From contig CM060951.1 in NCBI GenBank assembly GCA_030765055.1, positions 45,028,219-45,092,218 on the forward strand: 64,000 nucleotides of DNA, written 5' to 3'. The notes beneath the pieces were generated by a model. The model was not told where the DNA came from. It was given only the letters and a program-made list of their open reading frames with translations, and did no database searches. Position numbers and translations under genes: made by a program. Below, piece after piece: positions 1-10,439 of the stretch. The DNA comes from Mantis religiosa. Lineage: Eukaryota > Arthropoda > Insecta > Mantodea > Mantidae. Position 1 is the stretch's first letter, and every line of letters begins with the position of its first letter.

Positions 1-338
<338 letters not shown>

Positions 339-484
339 CTGTTGTTGTTGATGATATGATAGCGTCATACCTCACTCATGAGTATTTTCATCTTGTTTCT
401 GTCCTTCTTACTCATCTTGTACTGGAAACAACTGTGTAGCGTATTCATGAGTAGATTTTGAAGCTAATGTGTAACAAGGTGGAA

Positions 485-836
485 ACGTTAAGAGTCAGAC
501 TGGAAAAATCAATACCATAGCCGCGATTTGAACCACTGATCTTCTCGTCTCCGTCCAGCCGCTCTAACCATTGAGCTACTATGGCCAACTTTCGATATGA
601 CATTAAATTCTCCAACTGACTCGTATTTTTCCCGGTAAATCACTTAGAAGTTCTCATAAACACATGAGACAACTACCTTAATGGCGACTTACAACGTGTA
701 AGTACTTTAAGGCCCGGGCTTTAGTTAACCACTATTAGGTCAATTGATAGAAATTAACTGTTCTTTCACACCGGCCGTAATAGGTTTCCACAATTTAGCC
801 TACACACGGCCAGTATGAAAGAACAATTAATTCCCT
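485..836 (-). mobile_element. tRNA-headed repeat family A, copy 1
   Basis: Read on the minus strand, about 515-590 folds as a tRNA-like cloverleaf: a 7-bp acceptor stem, a D arm with box A (GCTCAATGGTTAGAGC) and a T arm with box B (GGTTCAAATC). A body of about 240 bases follows on the plus-strand right and matches the copies near 17.5, 35.5, 45 and 48.3 kb. The right edge (about 762-833) carries the module GTTCTTTCACACCGGCCGT followed at once by its inverted copy, forming a hairpin. Pol III transcription is inferred from the boxes only. Confidence 0.75.
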
Positions 837-2395
837 TAGTGTAACAGGGTGTTTGTGTATCCTCTAAATTCCAAATCTGCCTAAATATGTATTTTATCGT
901 GTTCTCGCTTTTACTTCTAGCTTATATTAGTTTTATGTTTTTAAGTATTCAAAATGTCATCAGCACAAAATAAAGGTAACAATTACACACACTTTATGCT
1001 TCATCTTAAACATGTCTGACACATTTTATTTTTCATATTGATACTTCATATCCTCCCCTAAATTTGGTATTCTCTTTAATAGAAGTAAGTTTATTTTAAA
1101 TAAATTGAAATGTTACTGAACATAACGCTGCATACAAGTTTTAGCCTTTCACTTTGTTTAATAGCGATCTTTTATGCTCGTATCTATTTTGTGTATAAAC
1201 TTGTAAGGGGAGTTTTTGTTTGAAACGAGTTTTGTTTTCTTATGTGAATATTAGTGGGCCATGAAATGACAATATAAAAAAAATGATGAACGGTTGCTAG
1301 GGGAAAAAAATCAATAATCTTGCTTGATGTGAAAAGATAAATAGTTTTGGATAGGAGAAAAAAAAAACAATAATCTTACTTGATGTGAAAAGATGAAAAG
1401 TTTTGGATAGTAACGGAAAATCAATAATCTTCAGAGATATGTGTTCTGTAATCTTTTTAGTGATGGATAGACGTGCAGAAGTAGGGAGTTTTGTGTAATT
1501 AATGGAATCTTTTTATTAAAGAAGTAAGAATTTACCTATTTGCTGGAGGTTGATTGACCTGCAATTATTGACTAGGAAAGAAAGTTCAAGTAAAATGTAA
1601 TCCTGATAATACAATTAAATTATTTGTTACAAAATTGGACTTCTCCAAAATTGTATTTATTTCACTCTGAACCACACCTCAAAACGAGAGATCTCATGAC
1701 TCTTATTTAAAATAAGACGATACTATTGGTAACCAGAAGAGACTGAGAGCCGCAAAAACTCACTCGAGAAGAAAAAGAATTCTGCTTCCAACATAGAAAT
1801 TTTGCTACAAACTTTTGACATTTTACTACAGATTTGCAGCTTATTTACGTTTTATGTACAATGAGACATAGCTTTCTTTTTATAAATTTAAAAATACCTT
1901 TAACAAAATGAACGTTTAGGAATTATATTTAAGAGATTAGCTACGTTTATGGTAAAGATAAATTAATTTTTTCCTCCTCAATAAGTTCTATTGTACGTAC
2001 CAATTAGGAATTGTCCCAACCAGTTTCCTATACAGTGGTTCATCAATTAACATTGGAGAGATAGGATATTTTTACTTACCTAAGATCACTTGTGCTTCAA
2101 AAAGATACTCTTTCCCGATAGCGTCCCTATATGTTTCAAACTCAGTTTCGTTGGGTTTTTGAATCTTTGCATCCTTGCTCTGGGACAACAAGTTAGGGGA
2201 ATCCTGACCTCTGACTTGGTTTGCAAGAGGAGATGAAATCCGTAAGCCAATGTAGCAAACTACTCCTACACGTAAACTGCCAATCAATTAGATTAGGTCT
2301 CAACTTGGGGTACTGGGAGGAGGAAGAAACTTATTTTCCTTCCATTTCCTCCTCCTAAGAGAGGGAAATCTGCCGTCGCGTTGTCCTCTTTTTCT
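837..2395. other. AT-rich DNA with a short 54-57 bp tandem repeat
   Basis: At 1311-1430 there are two and a bit tandem copies of a 54-57 base unit (CAATAATCTT...GATGTGAAAAGAT...TTTTGGATAG). The rest shows no family signature. Short open frames near 2072-2287 lack a good start. Confidence 0.6.
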
Positions 2396-2576
2396 TTTGG
2401 GGAGATTTAATTAAGACGGTCCCTGTGGTTACCGTCAGGATCTTAACTCCGCCCTTCCCCAAGGATGGCACCAAAACCTAATCACTGTCCTTACTCTTGC
2501 TCCAGAGAGGCGGCTCGTGTGAGGAACCTTCCTGTCACATGGTGCTTCACGGGACATTCATTGCAAGCTCCAAGAC

Positions 2577-2765
2577 TTAGCCAACCTTAAACTTCTCGAA
2601 CTTCTTAAGCTTCTTGAGTTTCTGGTCATTAGACCCTACTAATCGACCTTTCATAAAAGTGATAACTTTCATTCCCTTGACTTTTTTAGCACGAACGTTA
2701 TCTTCGTTAACATATTGGATCAAAACATATTTTGTACTTACTCGAAGCGTTTGCCTGACAGCCAT
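2577..2765 (-). CDS. 62-residue basic hypothetical protein, doubtful
   Basis: An open frame of 62 codons starting at an ATG in a good insect context (AAAATGGC). The product is strongly basic, with a lysine-rich C-terminal third (about residues 46-61). I do not recognise it. It has no signal peptide or membrane segment. The flank at 2400-2575 is a GC-rich patch unlike its AT-rich surroundings, so this may be part of an uncatalogued repeat. It could equally be a chance frame, since length and start context are the only support. Confidence 0.18.
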   Translation of the reverse strand: MAVRQTLRVSTKYVLIQYVNEDNVRAKKVKGMKVITFMKGRLVGSNDQKLKKLKKFEKFKVG

Positions 2766-3392
2766 TTTAATTTTATTCGTAGTCTAATTCTTTTTAATCA
2801 TTACTCCAAATTCATGTACTGCTACTTTTAACAATGCTTATGTATTCTGAATACATGGTCAAGGAAAGCATCTCTTTTTTAACAAAGAGTAAGCTTAAAG
2901 CTATGTAAAATCATTTTTGCTAGTTTAGGTAAACATGAAACTTTAAAAAAGTTAGATGCTGAACTCACTCCTGTATTTGCCTATTACAATCATGTAGAGG
3001 TTTCGCCGTAGTTTAGGGTCGGCTGCAGGAGACCAAAACAGAAGGCCGCACACAGACTGTGGCAAAACTCGGCATGATTTGGGCGTAGCCCAATCAAAGC
3101 TAAAGACGCGAAGGTAGTCATAGCAGCCTGCGAGATATTCATTATATATGCTGTTTTGTGAACTTTATACTAGGGTTAGTATACAACAGTGGCTCCACAG
3201 TAACGTACGAGTTTCACATTCGAAACGCAGTTCCCATTGATAGCCCACATTAACCTCATATTTTGTTTGCTGTTCCGTAGTCAATAGGTGAATTATGGGG
3301 TGGATTTTCATCGATCATTATTTCCTTTCTCGCCTTTTATGTGTAGTTGTAGATATGATATTTGGCAACACTTCCATTCATTGAATATTCCG
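2766..3392. other. no recognisable feature; GC-rich patch at 3000-3130
   Basis: The patch at about 3000-3130 is richer in G and C than its flanks and may be a retroelement edge. I could not match it to any other sequence in the window. Confidence 0.4.
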
Positions 3393-3402
3393 TGCTAAAG
3401 TG

Positions 3403-3650
3403 CTTTTTTTTCTTTCCACTTTACGTCCTTCAACGTTAAGTCATATTAGACGATGAATGAAATGGGTGAAATGATGCTCAAATGAGTCTGGGGTCCATGG
3501 AGATTAGAGTTACCCTACATTCGTCTATCAGGATAAGGGAAAACCCCGGAAAAACCTTATCCAGGTAACTCACCCTGACCGAGATTCGAACTCGGGACCT
3601 CTTGAACATGAGGCAGACATGCTACCATCTACACTACCGAGGCGGGCATA
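3403..3650 (-). mobile_element. SINE family C, copy 1, with target duplication
   Basis: The tRNA-derived head lies at the right (about 3570-3647, box B motif GAGTTCGAATCTCGG on the minus strand), then a body containing CCTGGATAAGG and TTTTCCCTTATCC, then an A-rich tail at the left (3403-3412). Direct flanks TGCTAAAGTG (3393-3402) and TGCTAAAGCG (3651-3660) are a target duplication with one mismatch. At 248 bp it is essentially full length for this family. Confidence 0.9.
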
Positions 3651-3660
3651 TGCTAAAGCG

Positions 3661-4231
3661 TGGCATTCATGCACACTCCAGTTGGTGCAAGAGTTAACAG
3701 AAAATGATTTTTGCATCAAACATACCTATCATTGCTACACATTGATACTCTATCCCAAAAACGTTGAGATTTCATAAACAAAGTTATTTAGTCTGACGAA
3801 TGTACTTCACCGTTGCTGTGCAAAGCGACACAACATGGCAAATCGAAATCCTAGATCGATTCATAAGGATCACACCCAGTATTGGTGAAGTTGAATGTAG
3901 TGATGTGGAGTGTAGACGGCGAACTCAAGGGAGGACGTTTCTTGAAACTCCTGCAGATTCAATTAATGGATGGTGAGCTTTAAGAAGGTTCCCTCTGGCG
4001 TTGGCAACACATCAATAGCTATAGCTGAATGACTAAGCAATGCATTATGAATTAATGGTGCTCGCTCTGCTCGAATTTGCTTATCCACTGACCAGGTGGG
4101 CCAATATTATGGTCTCCTCATTCGCCAAACCGCACCATGAAGGATTTCTTTTCACGGGAACATCTAAAAGCGCAAGTCTCTCCACAGGCAGAGAATTATT
4201 GTGATTCTCATAAGCGCATACGTGCTGCCTG
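3661..4231. other. no recognisable feature
   Basis: Unique-looking sequence between two SINEs. No frame shows a known protein signature on either strand. Confidence 0.5.
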
Positions 4232-4245
4232 CCATACTGAGACAG

Positions 4246-4499
4246 GCCCGCGCCGTGGCTCAGTGGTTAGACCGCTTGGCTCTCACCAAGGCGGCCCGGG
4301 TTCGATCACAGGCGACCGCAAAGTGAGATTTGTAGTGGACAACACGGCGCTGGGGCGGGTTTTCTTCGGGACCTCCGGTTTCCTCCGACATCTCATTCCA
4401 CCGGTGCTCCATCTTCATCTCATGTATCACCAGTGTCACCGTCTGCGGTGCCGTCTGTAGTAAAAGTGGGAGTTAATCACTACACATTTCATTTCATTT
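4246..4499 (+). mobile_element. SINE family B, copy 1, with split target duplication
   Basis: The head has box A (GTGGCTCAGTGGTTAGACC) and box B (GGGTTCGATC), and the body ends in short ATTTC repeats. The left target duplication is CCATACTGAGACAG at 4232-4245. The right copy is split: its first six bases are 4500-4505 and its last eight are 4904-4911, because a solo LTR has inserted into it. Other copies lie near 25.4, 31.2 and 41.7 kb. Confidence 0.92.
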
Positions 4500-4505
4500 C
4501 CATAC

Positions 4506-4899
4506 TGTTACCCAAGCGGCAAACTCACGATGCCGATCATTAAATGAAGGCCGCTGGAGGGAGGAGAGATCGCAGGGGTAGCTGCGTCTTCGTTTCCCCC
4601 TCCTCCAGCTTCCCGAAGGAGGGTGAAGCTTCGAGAATGTTTTCCCCCTCCATAAAAGGAAATCTCGAGAAACTTCGGGCCGCCGATCAGTACAAGCGAG
4701 GCGACGGTCAGTTGTGTTGAGTTAGTCGTGGCGAGCAGTAGTGTAAGGCGCGCCGAGTGTACGTGGAAAGACGAACTGGCTTAGTTGTAATTGTGTACGT
4801 TACGAAATTGTAATTGTGACATTGGAATAAGGTGGAAATAAAGAACATTTTTGAGTGGTGTAATTGAACTTTTTAATTTTAGGAACCCACAAAGTCACA
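4506..4899 (+). mobile_element. Solo LTR, heat-shock-element family (copy H1)
   Basis: A 394-bp segment starting TGTTACCC and ending AACCCACAAAGTCACA, flanked by the 4-bp duplication ATAC (4502-4505 and 4900-4903). It contains a promoter-like block (4610-4691) and a poly(A) signal AATAAA at about 4837. No internal retroelement sequence or second LTR adjoins it, so it is a solo LTR. The 3' terminal 16 bases recur exactly in the LTR ending at 42893 and nearly so in the minus-strand LTR at 22721. TG...CA ends and a 4-bp duplication fit a Ty3/gypsy-type LTR (inference). Confidence 0.85.
4610..4691 (+). promoter_or_regulatory. HSE-like pentamer array, TATA-like box and initiator in LTR H1
   Basis: TTC at 4610, GAA at 4615, GAA at 4625, TTC at 4630, GAA at 4635 and an imperfect TTT at 4640 all keep a strict 5-bp phase, the arrangement bound by heat-shock factor (alternating nGAAn and nTTCn). 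CATAAAAGG follows at 4651-4659 and an arthropod initiator-type TCAGT at 4687-4691, about 35 bp further on. A further GAA-AC-TTC dyad sits at 4669-4676. The spacing resembles insect hsp70 promoters. Function is inferred. Confidence 0.65.
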
Positions 4900-4911
4900 A
4901 TACTGAGACAG

Positions 4912-6439
4912 CAGAGATGCCTTGGCTGGTGCTTCGGGATACATAGCGGAGTCTTCGCTACTTCATCCGCACCTTAGGGAATGTCAAGTCTTTACTCGAA
5001 AAATAAAGGACAGTATCTAGGCTTATGCTACATAAAATGGCTATCTATTGCTTAGTAATTAAAATTTTAAACGTGGTGAGAGAAAGGAGGTCCAACTACA
5101 AAGGCATAATTGTTAATTGATTAACTCTATCATCTCTGCAAAAGAAATATAATAGAAATTTAATTTTGTCGAAACAATCTTGCTGTTTCAGTTCTGTAAA
5201 TCCGTGTAACAAGCCGATATTTTCATTTTCACTGCCACTTTAATTGAATCCGATGAAAGTATTTTCGTTATTCCCTTTGTGAATCATCACTACAGTTAAC
5301 TTGAATACGTCTTCAACCATTAACCTTATGACGTACAATTTCAAGAAATTGACGACGATTCAATAACACCTTGAATATATGGACACTAACCTTATTTTAG
5401 CATATGTTTCTTACACATTTGCGGTTTTATTTTTCGGTGAAAGAATTCAGCCATATATCTTTTTTCTCTCATAATCAATTTTCTATTAATAGATTATCGG
5501 GTCATATAACATGCTTATTCTATCTGACCTGTCCTGCACCCTGAACTCTCTGTGCAGTTTGCTTGCTGCTTACAAGCACAACAAATGTTTTGGACACCAC
5601 CAATCTCATTAATTTCTGGCTTATCTTGTGGGCTTTAATTATATGGGAGCTTCAGTTGTTTACAAATCTTCCCATCGTGCCTTGGGCGACTCATAGGGTC
5701 ATTTCCCTCTTGTTAGGGTTTCCACTAATTACAATTTATTGATGTACATAGACCTTCGGCAGTCCCTTAACGTTATGGTGGACTTTCTATTTGCTCAGCG
5801 CGCCGGGTTGTATTCCCTGCTTAAATGTTTAAGAATTCTTCCTTAGTTGGAAGGCTTGAGCAAGCTACATTCAGCCTCGTGAGAAATAAACCTTCATATG
5901 TTAAATTTACAAGGCTTTGTCAACCTATTCCTCAACAAATTATATCTACAATGGGTTATTCATCTATTTATCTAATTTTAATTGCTATGTAGATGAGTGG
6001 AAATGCCTTTATGGCATTAATATAACGAAGGTAGGAAAACGATTAAGAGATTATGATATCCTTTAAGAGATAATCGCATTATGATAGCTCTGAAACGCCG
6101 TTCTCTTTGCATGATTAGGTTAATAATTAAATAAGTACATAAAATAAAACAAGTAAGTAAATAACTAAAAATAAATAAATCCCATAAATGGCTAACTTCA
6201 CTAAAACATGCAGCTGACATAAAGTGTGCACTTTATTGAGATGTACTCCTACAATTGTCATGCCCCAAGATTTTGATTTATAGAAAAGTTATAGAAAAGT
6301 CTTAAAAATTGACCACTTTAGAGACCATTCCCAGAAAATTTAAGGAAAGTATTTCAGTTACCAAGAAACTATCTTAAATATAAGACATTTTGATCAAAAC
6401 ATTTAGAACTATTTGTGAGAATATATATATTTTTTAATA
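4912..6439. other. no recognisable feature
   Basis: Mostly AT-rich sequence. I checked both strands for transposase, reverse transcriptase and tRNA-box signatures and saw none. Confidence 0.5.
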
Positions 6440-6530
6440 TGTTCCATGTAAAGAGTAGTTTGAAGTAAAGCAGATTCTGTAGATAGTGGGGTTGCATCTT
6501 TGGAAGACGCTCAACCGAAATATCAAGTTT
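6440..6530 (+). repeat. diverged partner of 7388-7480
   Basis: Shares the ordered blocks CATGTAAAG.GTAGTTTGA, then AGAAGACGCT, then an A-rich stretch and AAGTTTG or GAGTTTG with 7388-7480, with gaps. It is either an old local duplication or two ends of an unknown element. Confidence 0.35.
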
Positions 6531-7387
6531 GGCATTTCACCAATCATTCTTTCTGTAGTTATACTGTTCAGACAGTTACACATCAGCTCACCTCCATATA
6601 TACATACTGTCTACCCACCACAAGAAGGCAAGCGGGGTCTGAAAACGGAGAGAGGTTTGAACTGTTTATGTACTCTCGTAGTGGATCAGTTTATTATGGC
6701 ATGAGTGTATGACAGTGCATATAGTCCCAAGGCTGCCAGATCTAATGCTCGTATCAGTAACTGCTCTGATAAGTATTACGTATGGGTGAGCTATGAGACA
6801 GCAGTGTGAACCTAGCATCCGTATCACATACGTAAGATAAGCATAAACACAGAATGAGGGATTACCTTACAGGAATGAAGCACCGAAAACCCCAAATCCA
6901 GCAATTTTGAACCAATCTTGCTGAAATTTTTACCGCTTAGTTCCGATGCATTGTTTTTATTTCACATATACAATAATTGTGATAACTTGTATTTATTATG
7001 CAGTTCCTCTTCCTTTATTTAGAAATATGTATTTATTATCGTCTGTCCGGTACTGGGGCACCTTTTGAGATGCTTAGTTATCACTAATATATACTTAAGT
7101 TATTAAAAGTCAGCATGAGTGGCCTTCATGAATGTTTATTACTAATGCTTTTCTGTACGTTATTAGCTTCATGATCATAGTAACACGCTACCTGCTCTCC
7201 GTTGCATTCTCTTTAAATGTAAATAACTTTGGTGTACGGTACTGGGCGCAACTCTCTCCTACCTTTTTTTTTCATAGATGATCGAAAAGTTTTCAGCGGT
7301 AGTGTAATTTCTCATTAAAATATTTTAATCATGTGTTAAGATGAATCACTGGAGTCATTTTTAGGAAAATAAAAGGAGTCGAAAACT
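6531..7387. other. no recognisable feature between the diverged partners
   Basis: AT-rich. If 6440 and 7388 are two edges of one element, this would be its interior, but no frame of length or signature supports that. Confidence 0.35.
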
Positions 7388-7527
7388 TTTCTATGTAAAG
7401 TGTAGTTTGAGGTTGCAGGACTTCCTTTATCTCTAATCTTTATGTCGCATTCTTAGAAGACGCTGGATTTAAATACCGAGTTTGTTCACTTCTTTCTCTG
7501 GCAGCCAGTCAGGTGAAAAGATGATTA

Positions 7528-7573
7528 GATATCAACGTTTCGGGAGTGTACATCTCTCCCATCATCAGGATAT
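7528..7573 (-). ncRNA. hammerhead-ribozyme-like motif, Penelope-like tail
   Basis: Read on the minus strand: ATATC, CTGATGA, stem II strands GGGAG and CTCCC, GAAAC, then GTT and GATATC. ATATC can pair with GATAT as stem I. The cleavage-site triplet here is GTT. Stem III would be a single C-G pair plus the A-U closing pair with no loop, so activity as a monomer is doubtful. Hammerhead motifs in Penelope-like tails are established knowledge. Confidence 0.6.
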
Positions 7574-7748
7574 TTATAAAATGTTATAACCACAAATGAA
7601 ATACTGGATATAACACAACTGTAAACAAGGACAAATCACTATCAAAATTCGCATTACTGAACAAAAGACTGTTTTCAGTAAATTAAATGCCAGGTCAGGA
7701 GATGGCGTGAGTATAGAAAATTGTGTCAAAGAAACGTAACTACTTAAC

Positions 7749-8135
7749 TTAATTATCAAGCTCTATTGATCTTTGCTTCTTAATTCGATGGATTTCTATT
7801 TTCAATGCCGGTTTCCAAGAGGAGCTGAACTGAAATCCAACATCACGATTAAGCGTGCTCCTTTCAGAGGAAATCGCCAAAGCCTCCTTTATTCTCCGCT
7901 GCCAGTAACTGTTGCATTTTGCCAAGATGGTCGTCTCCCGAAAATTGGCTCTATGGTCGTTATCAAAACAATGCTCTGCCAGCCCAGACTTCTCAGGTTG
8001 CATTAAACGAATGCTCCGTTCATGTTCGATTATTCTAGTAGCGACGATCCTTCCGAATTGTCCTATATACGGTGTCCCACATTCACAGCCAATGCGGTAT
8101 ACTCCCGGAACTTGGAAGTCCAGTTTATCTTTCAC
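7749..8135 (-). pseudogene. Penelope-like GIY-YIG endonuclease domain
   Basis: 128 codons. GVY is at about residues 11-13 and YIG at about 23-25, followed by the conserved Arg-containing helix and the block SGLAEHCFDNDH (about residues 50-61), all typical of the C-terminal endonuclease of Penelope-like retroelements. That domain nicks DNA during element insertion. The frame starts inside the linker, with no reverse transcriptase upstream in this copy, so it is a truncated remnant and not a free-standing gene. The plus-strand copy (8555-8878) has YIG changed to NIG; this copy keeps the tyrosine. Confidence 0.85.
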
Positions 8136-8173
8136 TGGTCTCAGCAGCTGTTTAATCTGGCTACAACGGTAAA

Positions 8174-8878
8174 TTGGGGCATGCTGTATATCGCAAGCCT
8201 ACACACAGCGATCTCTATCTGAACTCTCATAGTTTCCATGATAAGTCTCAGCGACTGGGAGTTCTCAATACACTGGCCCACAGAGCTTTGACTATCTCTG
8301 ATCCCAGCCACTTAAAACAAGATTTACAGCACCTAAGACTCACTTTCCGTCAAAACCGGCTACTCCGAATATGACGTTGAAGCCTCGATCACCAAAGCTA
8401 GGAAAGGCAAACCGGTAATACAGTAAGCGTCAGATAGGCCTTCCGCTACAGCCTGCATCCTGCTTACCGGCAATCTATCTGAGAGATCAGCAGAATTATC
8501 GCCAAATACAACATCAGGAACATCCACAAGCAACTTCCGAAGTTTAGGTAGCTGTTGAGAACAGTGAAAGACAAACTGGACTTCCAAGTTCCGGGAGTGT
8601 ACCGCATTCCCTATGAATGTGGGACACCGAATATAGGACAAACCGGAAGGTCCATCGCTACCAGAATAATCGAAAATGAACGGAACATTCGTTTAATGCA
8701 ACCTGAGAAGTCTGGGCTGGCAGAGCATTGTTTTGATAACGACCATAGAGCCAATTTTCGGGAGACGACCATCTTGGCAAAATGCAACAGTTACTGGGAG
8801 CGGAGAATTAAGGAGGCTTTGGTGATTTTCTCTGAAAGGAGCACGCTTAATCGTGATGCTGGATTTCAGTTCTTGTAA
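8174..8878 (+). pseudogene. Penelope-like RT thumb plus GIY-YIG endonuclease, broken
   Basis: The first part (8174-8374) reads AVYRKPTHSDLYL and continues with the histidine- and arginine-rich block typical of the region just after the catalytic palm of Penelope-like reverse transcriptases. The frame is then lost, and stops occur around 8375-8550, although the linker (IAKYNIRNIHKQLPKF) is readable. An open frame resumes at 8555 with the endonuclease: GVYRI, a changed NIG in place of YIG, then SGLAEHCFDNDH. The stops, frameshift and altered tyrosine show it is inactive. Confidence 0.85.
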
Positions 8879-9116
8879 ACCGGCCTTAAAGTGTAAATCC
8901 ATCCAATTAGGAAGCAGAGATCACTACAGCTTGATAATCAAGTTAAGTAGTTACGTTTCTTTGACACAATTTTCTATACGCACGCCATCTCCTGACCTGG
9001 CATTTAATTTACTGAAAACAGTCTTTTGCTCAGTAATGCGAATTTTGATAGTGTTTTGTCTTTGTTTATAGTTGTGTTATATCCAGTATTTCATTTGAGG
9101 TTATAACATTTTATAA

Positions 9117-9161
9117 ATATCCTGATGATGGGAGAGATGCACACTCCCGAAACGTCGATAT
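9117..9161 (+). ncRNA. hammerhead-ribozyme-like motif, Penelope-like tail
   Basis: Stem I strand ATATC (9117-9121), CTGATGA (9122-9128), stem II strands GGGAG (9130-9134) and CTCCC (9144-9148), GAAAC (9149-9153), GTC (9154-9156), second stem I strand GATAT (9157-9161). All core bases of a hammerhead are present and the predicted cleavage is after 9156. Stem III has no loop, which in known minimal hammerheads implies action as a dimer. Confidence 0.65.
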
Positions 9162-9534
9162 CTAATCATCTTTTCACCTGACTGGCTGCCCGAGAAGAAA
9201 GTGAGCGTATTCGTCGCCAGCAAAGCTTCAGGTCTTATTTTGCCGAGTCTGTTATTTACGCAATTATTCGTTTTGGGGCTATGCTATTTTCACACACGTA
9301 TACACAAACATGGAGAACTGTTTTAAATAATGTGTTTATTATTTTTATTTAAGAAGTCTCTAAACTCGTAGTTCCGGTGAAGTCTGGATACCAATATTTT
9401 GTTGAGTTCAGTGTGTTTCCTACCAACTAATTACGCGCTAAAGGAAGTAAATTGCAAAAGATGGTTTTGCTTGTTCAATAGCATTTACTGGAGCCCGGAT
9501 AGGTAAAAGTATTTTATGAACCATTTTGGATATA

Positions 9535-10439
9535 CGAGGGCTGTTCAATAATGAATGATCACAATTTCTTTTGACAATGTACCTTTAATCATCCCCATAA
9601 TTTTGATGGTCCTTCTCAAAGTAGTCTTCCCTGAATGTGATGCACATGTCCCAGCATTTCTGCCAGTGTTCAAGGACATGCTGGAAATAATTTTTGAGAG
9701 ATCCTTCAAAATCGCCTCCGCAGCCTTCACCACTGATTCTGATGATGAATAATGCCTCCCAAGAAGCCGTTTCTTCACATTAGAGAATAGAAAAAGATCA
9801 CATGGGGCTAAATCCGGACTATAGGGAGGGTGGGGGATGCACTTCACATTTATTTTTGCAAAATTTTCAGCAACAACATTGGCAATATGCGGCCGAGCAT
9901 TATCGTGGTGCAGCATCTGGCCTGCTTCACGGCAATGTGGTCTTTTGCGCTTGGTATGGACTTGCCATGTTTTCGGGGCATCCTGTAGTATTGCCCAGTT
10001 ACTGATGTGTGTGCTGGTACAACATGCTGATAAACTATTCCATGAATATCAAAGAATGAGATGACCATAACTTTCCAAGCAGAAGCAACCACTTTTGCTA
10101 TTTTGGAGGTTGGTGATGAAAGAGATTTCCACACTGAGCATTTCTGTTGGCTCTCAGGATCAAAATTATGTAGCCAAGTTTTCATCAGCAGTGATTACTT
10201 TTGAAAGAATCTCTGGATCTTCCACTAACATCAACTTTAACTGACTGTTACCTCCATTGCAGCGGTAGGCGATACTGAACATTTCTGAACTTGCCTGGTT
10301 CTCACAAGCGGGAACCACGAGTACCAACAATGAAACTACTACGGTGTGTTTGTTTCAGATTAAGCTAACAGAATCTAATAAGATTGAATTTTATTGCGCA
10401 AAATAAAAGATATGATCAATCTTTATTGAACAGCCCTCG
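9535..10439 (-). mobile_element. mariner-family DNA transposon, internally deleted
   Basis: Terminal inverted repeats start CGAGGGCTGTTCAATAA at both ends (9535 and, inverted, 10439) and match over most of 28 bases. TA target dinucleotides flank at 9533-9534 and 10440-10441. At 905 bp it is shorter than a full mariner of about 1.3 kb. The missing part is the N-terminal DNA-binding half of the transposase. Confidence 0.93.
9545..10245 (-). pseudogene. mariner transposase remnant, D34D catalytic region
   Basis: Two overlapping frames make up the catalytic core. The upstream frame (about 9850-10185) has the WLHNFDPESQQ block. The downstream frame (9545-9916) has the second catalytic Asp in HHDNARPH and the third in SPDLAPCD, 34 residues apart, as in classical mariners. 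The codons around the first catalytic Asp, near 10190-10195, are broken by one extra A in an A run, and a second shift separates the two frames. No helix-turn-helix region remains. The element cannot make transposase but keeps ends that could be moved in trans. Confidence 0.9.

Larger units (their letters stand above)
7490..8160 (-). mobile_element. Penelope-like element 3' end, minus-strand arm
   Basis: An inverted partner of 8555-9190. It holds the GIY-YIG endonuclease frame (7749-8135) and a 3' untranslated tail with a hammerhead-like motif (7528-7573). It is 5' truncated at the junction with the plus-strand copy near 8160. The arms are close to identical but carry several substitutions, so they are independent or aged copies. 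Confidence 0.85.
8165..9190 (+). mobile_element. Penelope-like element 3' end, plus-strand copy
   Basis: It begins inside the reverse transcriptase thumb region, continues through the linker and GIY-YIG endonuclease, and ends with a 3' tail that mirrors 7490-7760. Together with the minus-strand arm it forms a head-to-head inverted pair. It is 5' truncated, since fingers and palm are missing. Confidence 0.85.

Noticed and set aside
490..600. Genuine tRNA gene
   Set aside because: The cloverleaf is good, but it recurs in every family A unit with the same long flank and variable arms, so it is a repeat head and not a host tRNA gene.
4137..4460. 107-codon frame containing RRGSVVRPLGSHQGGPGSI
   Set aside because: It is SINE B read through its tRNA head; the same peptide recurs at 31 and 41 kb wherever a SINE B lies.
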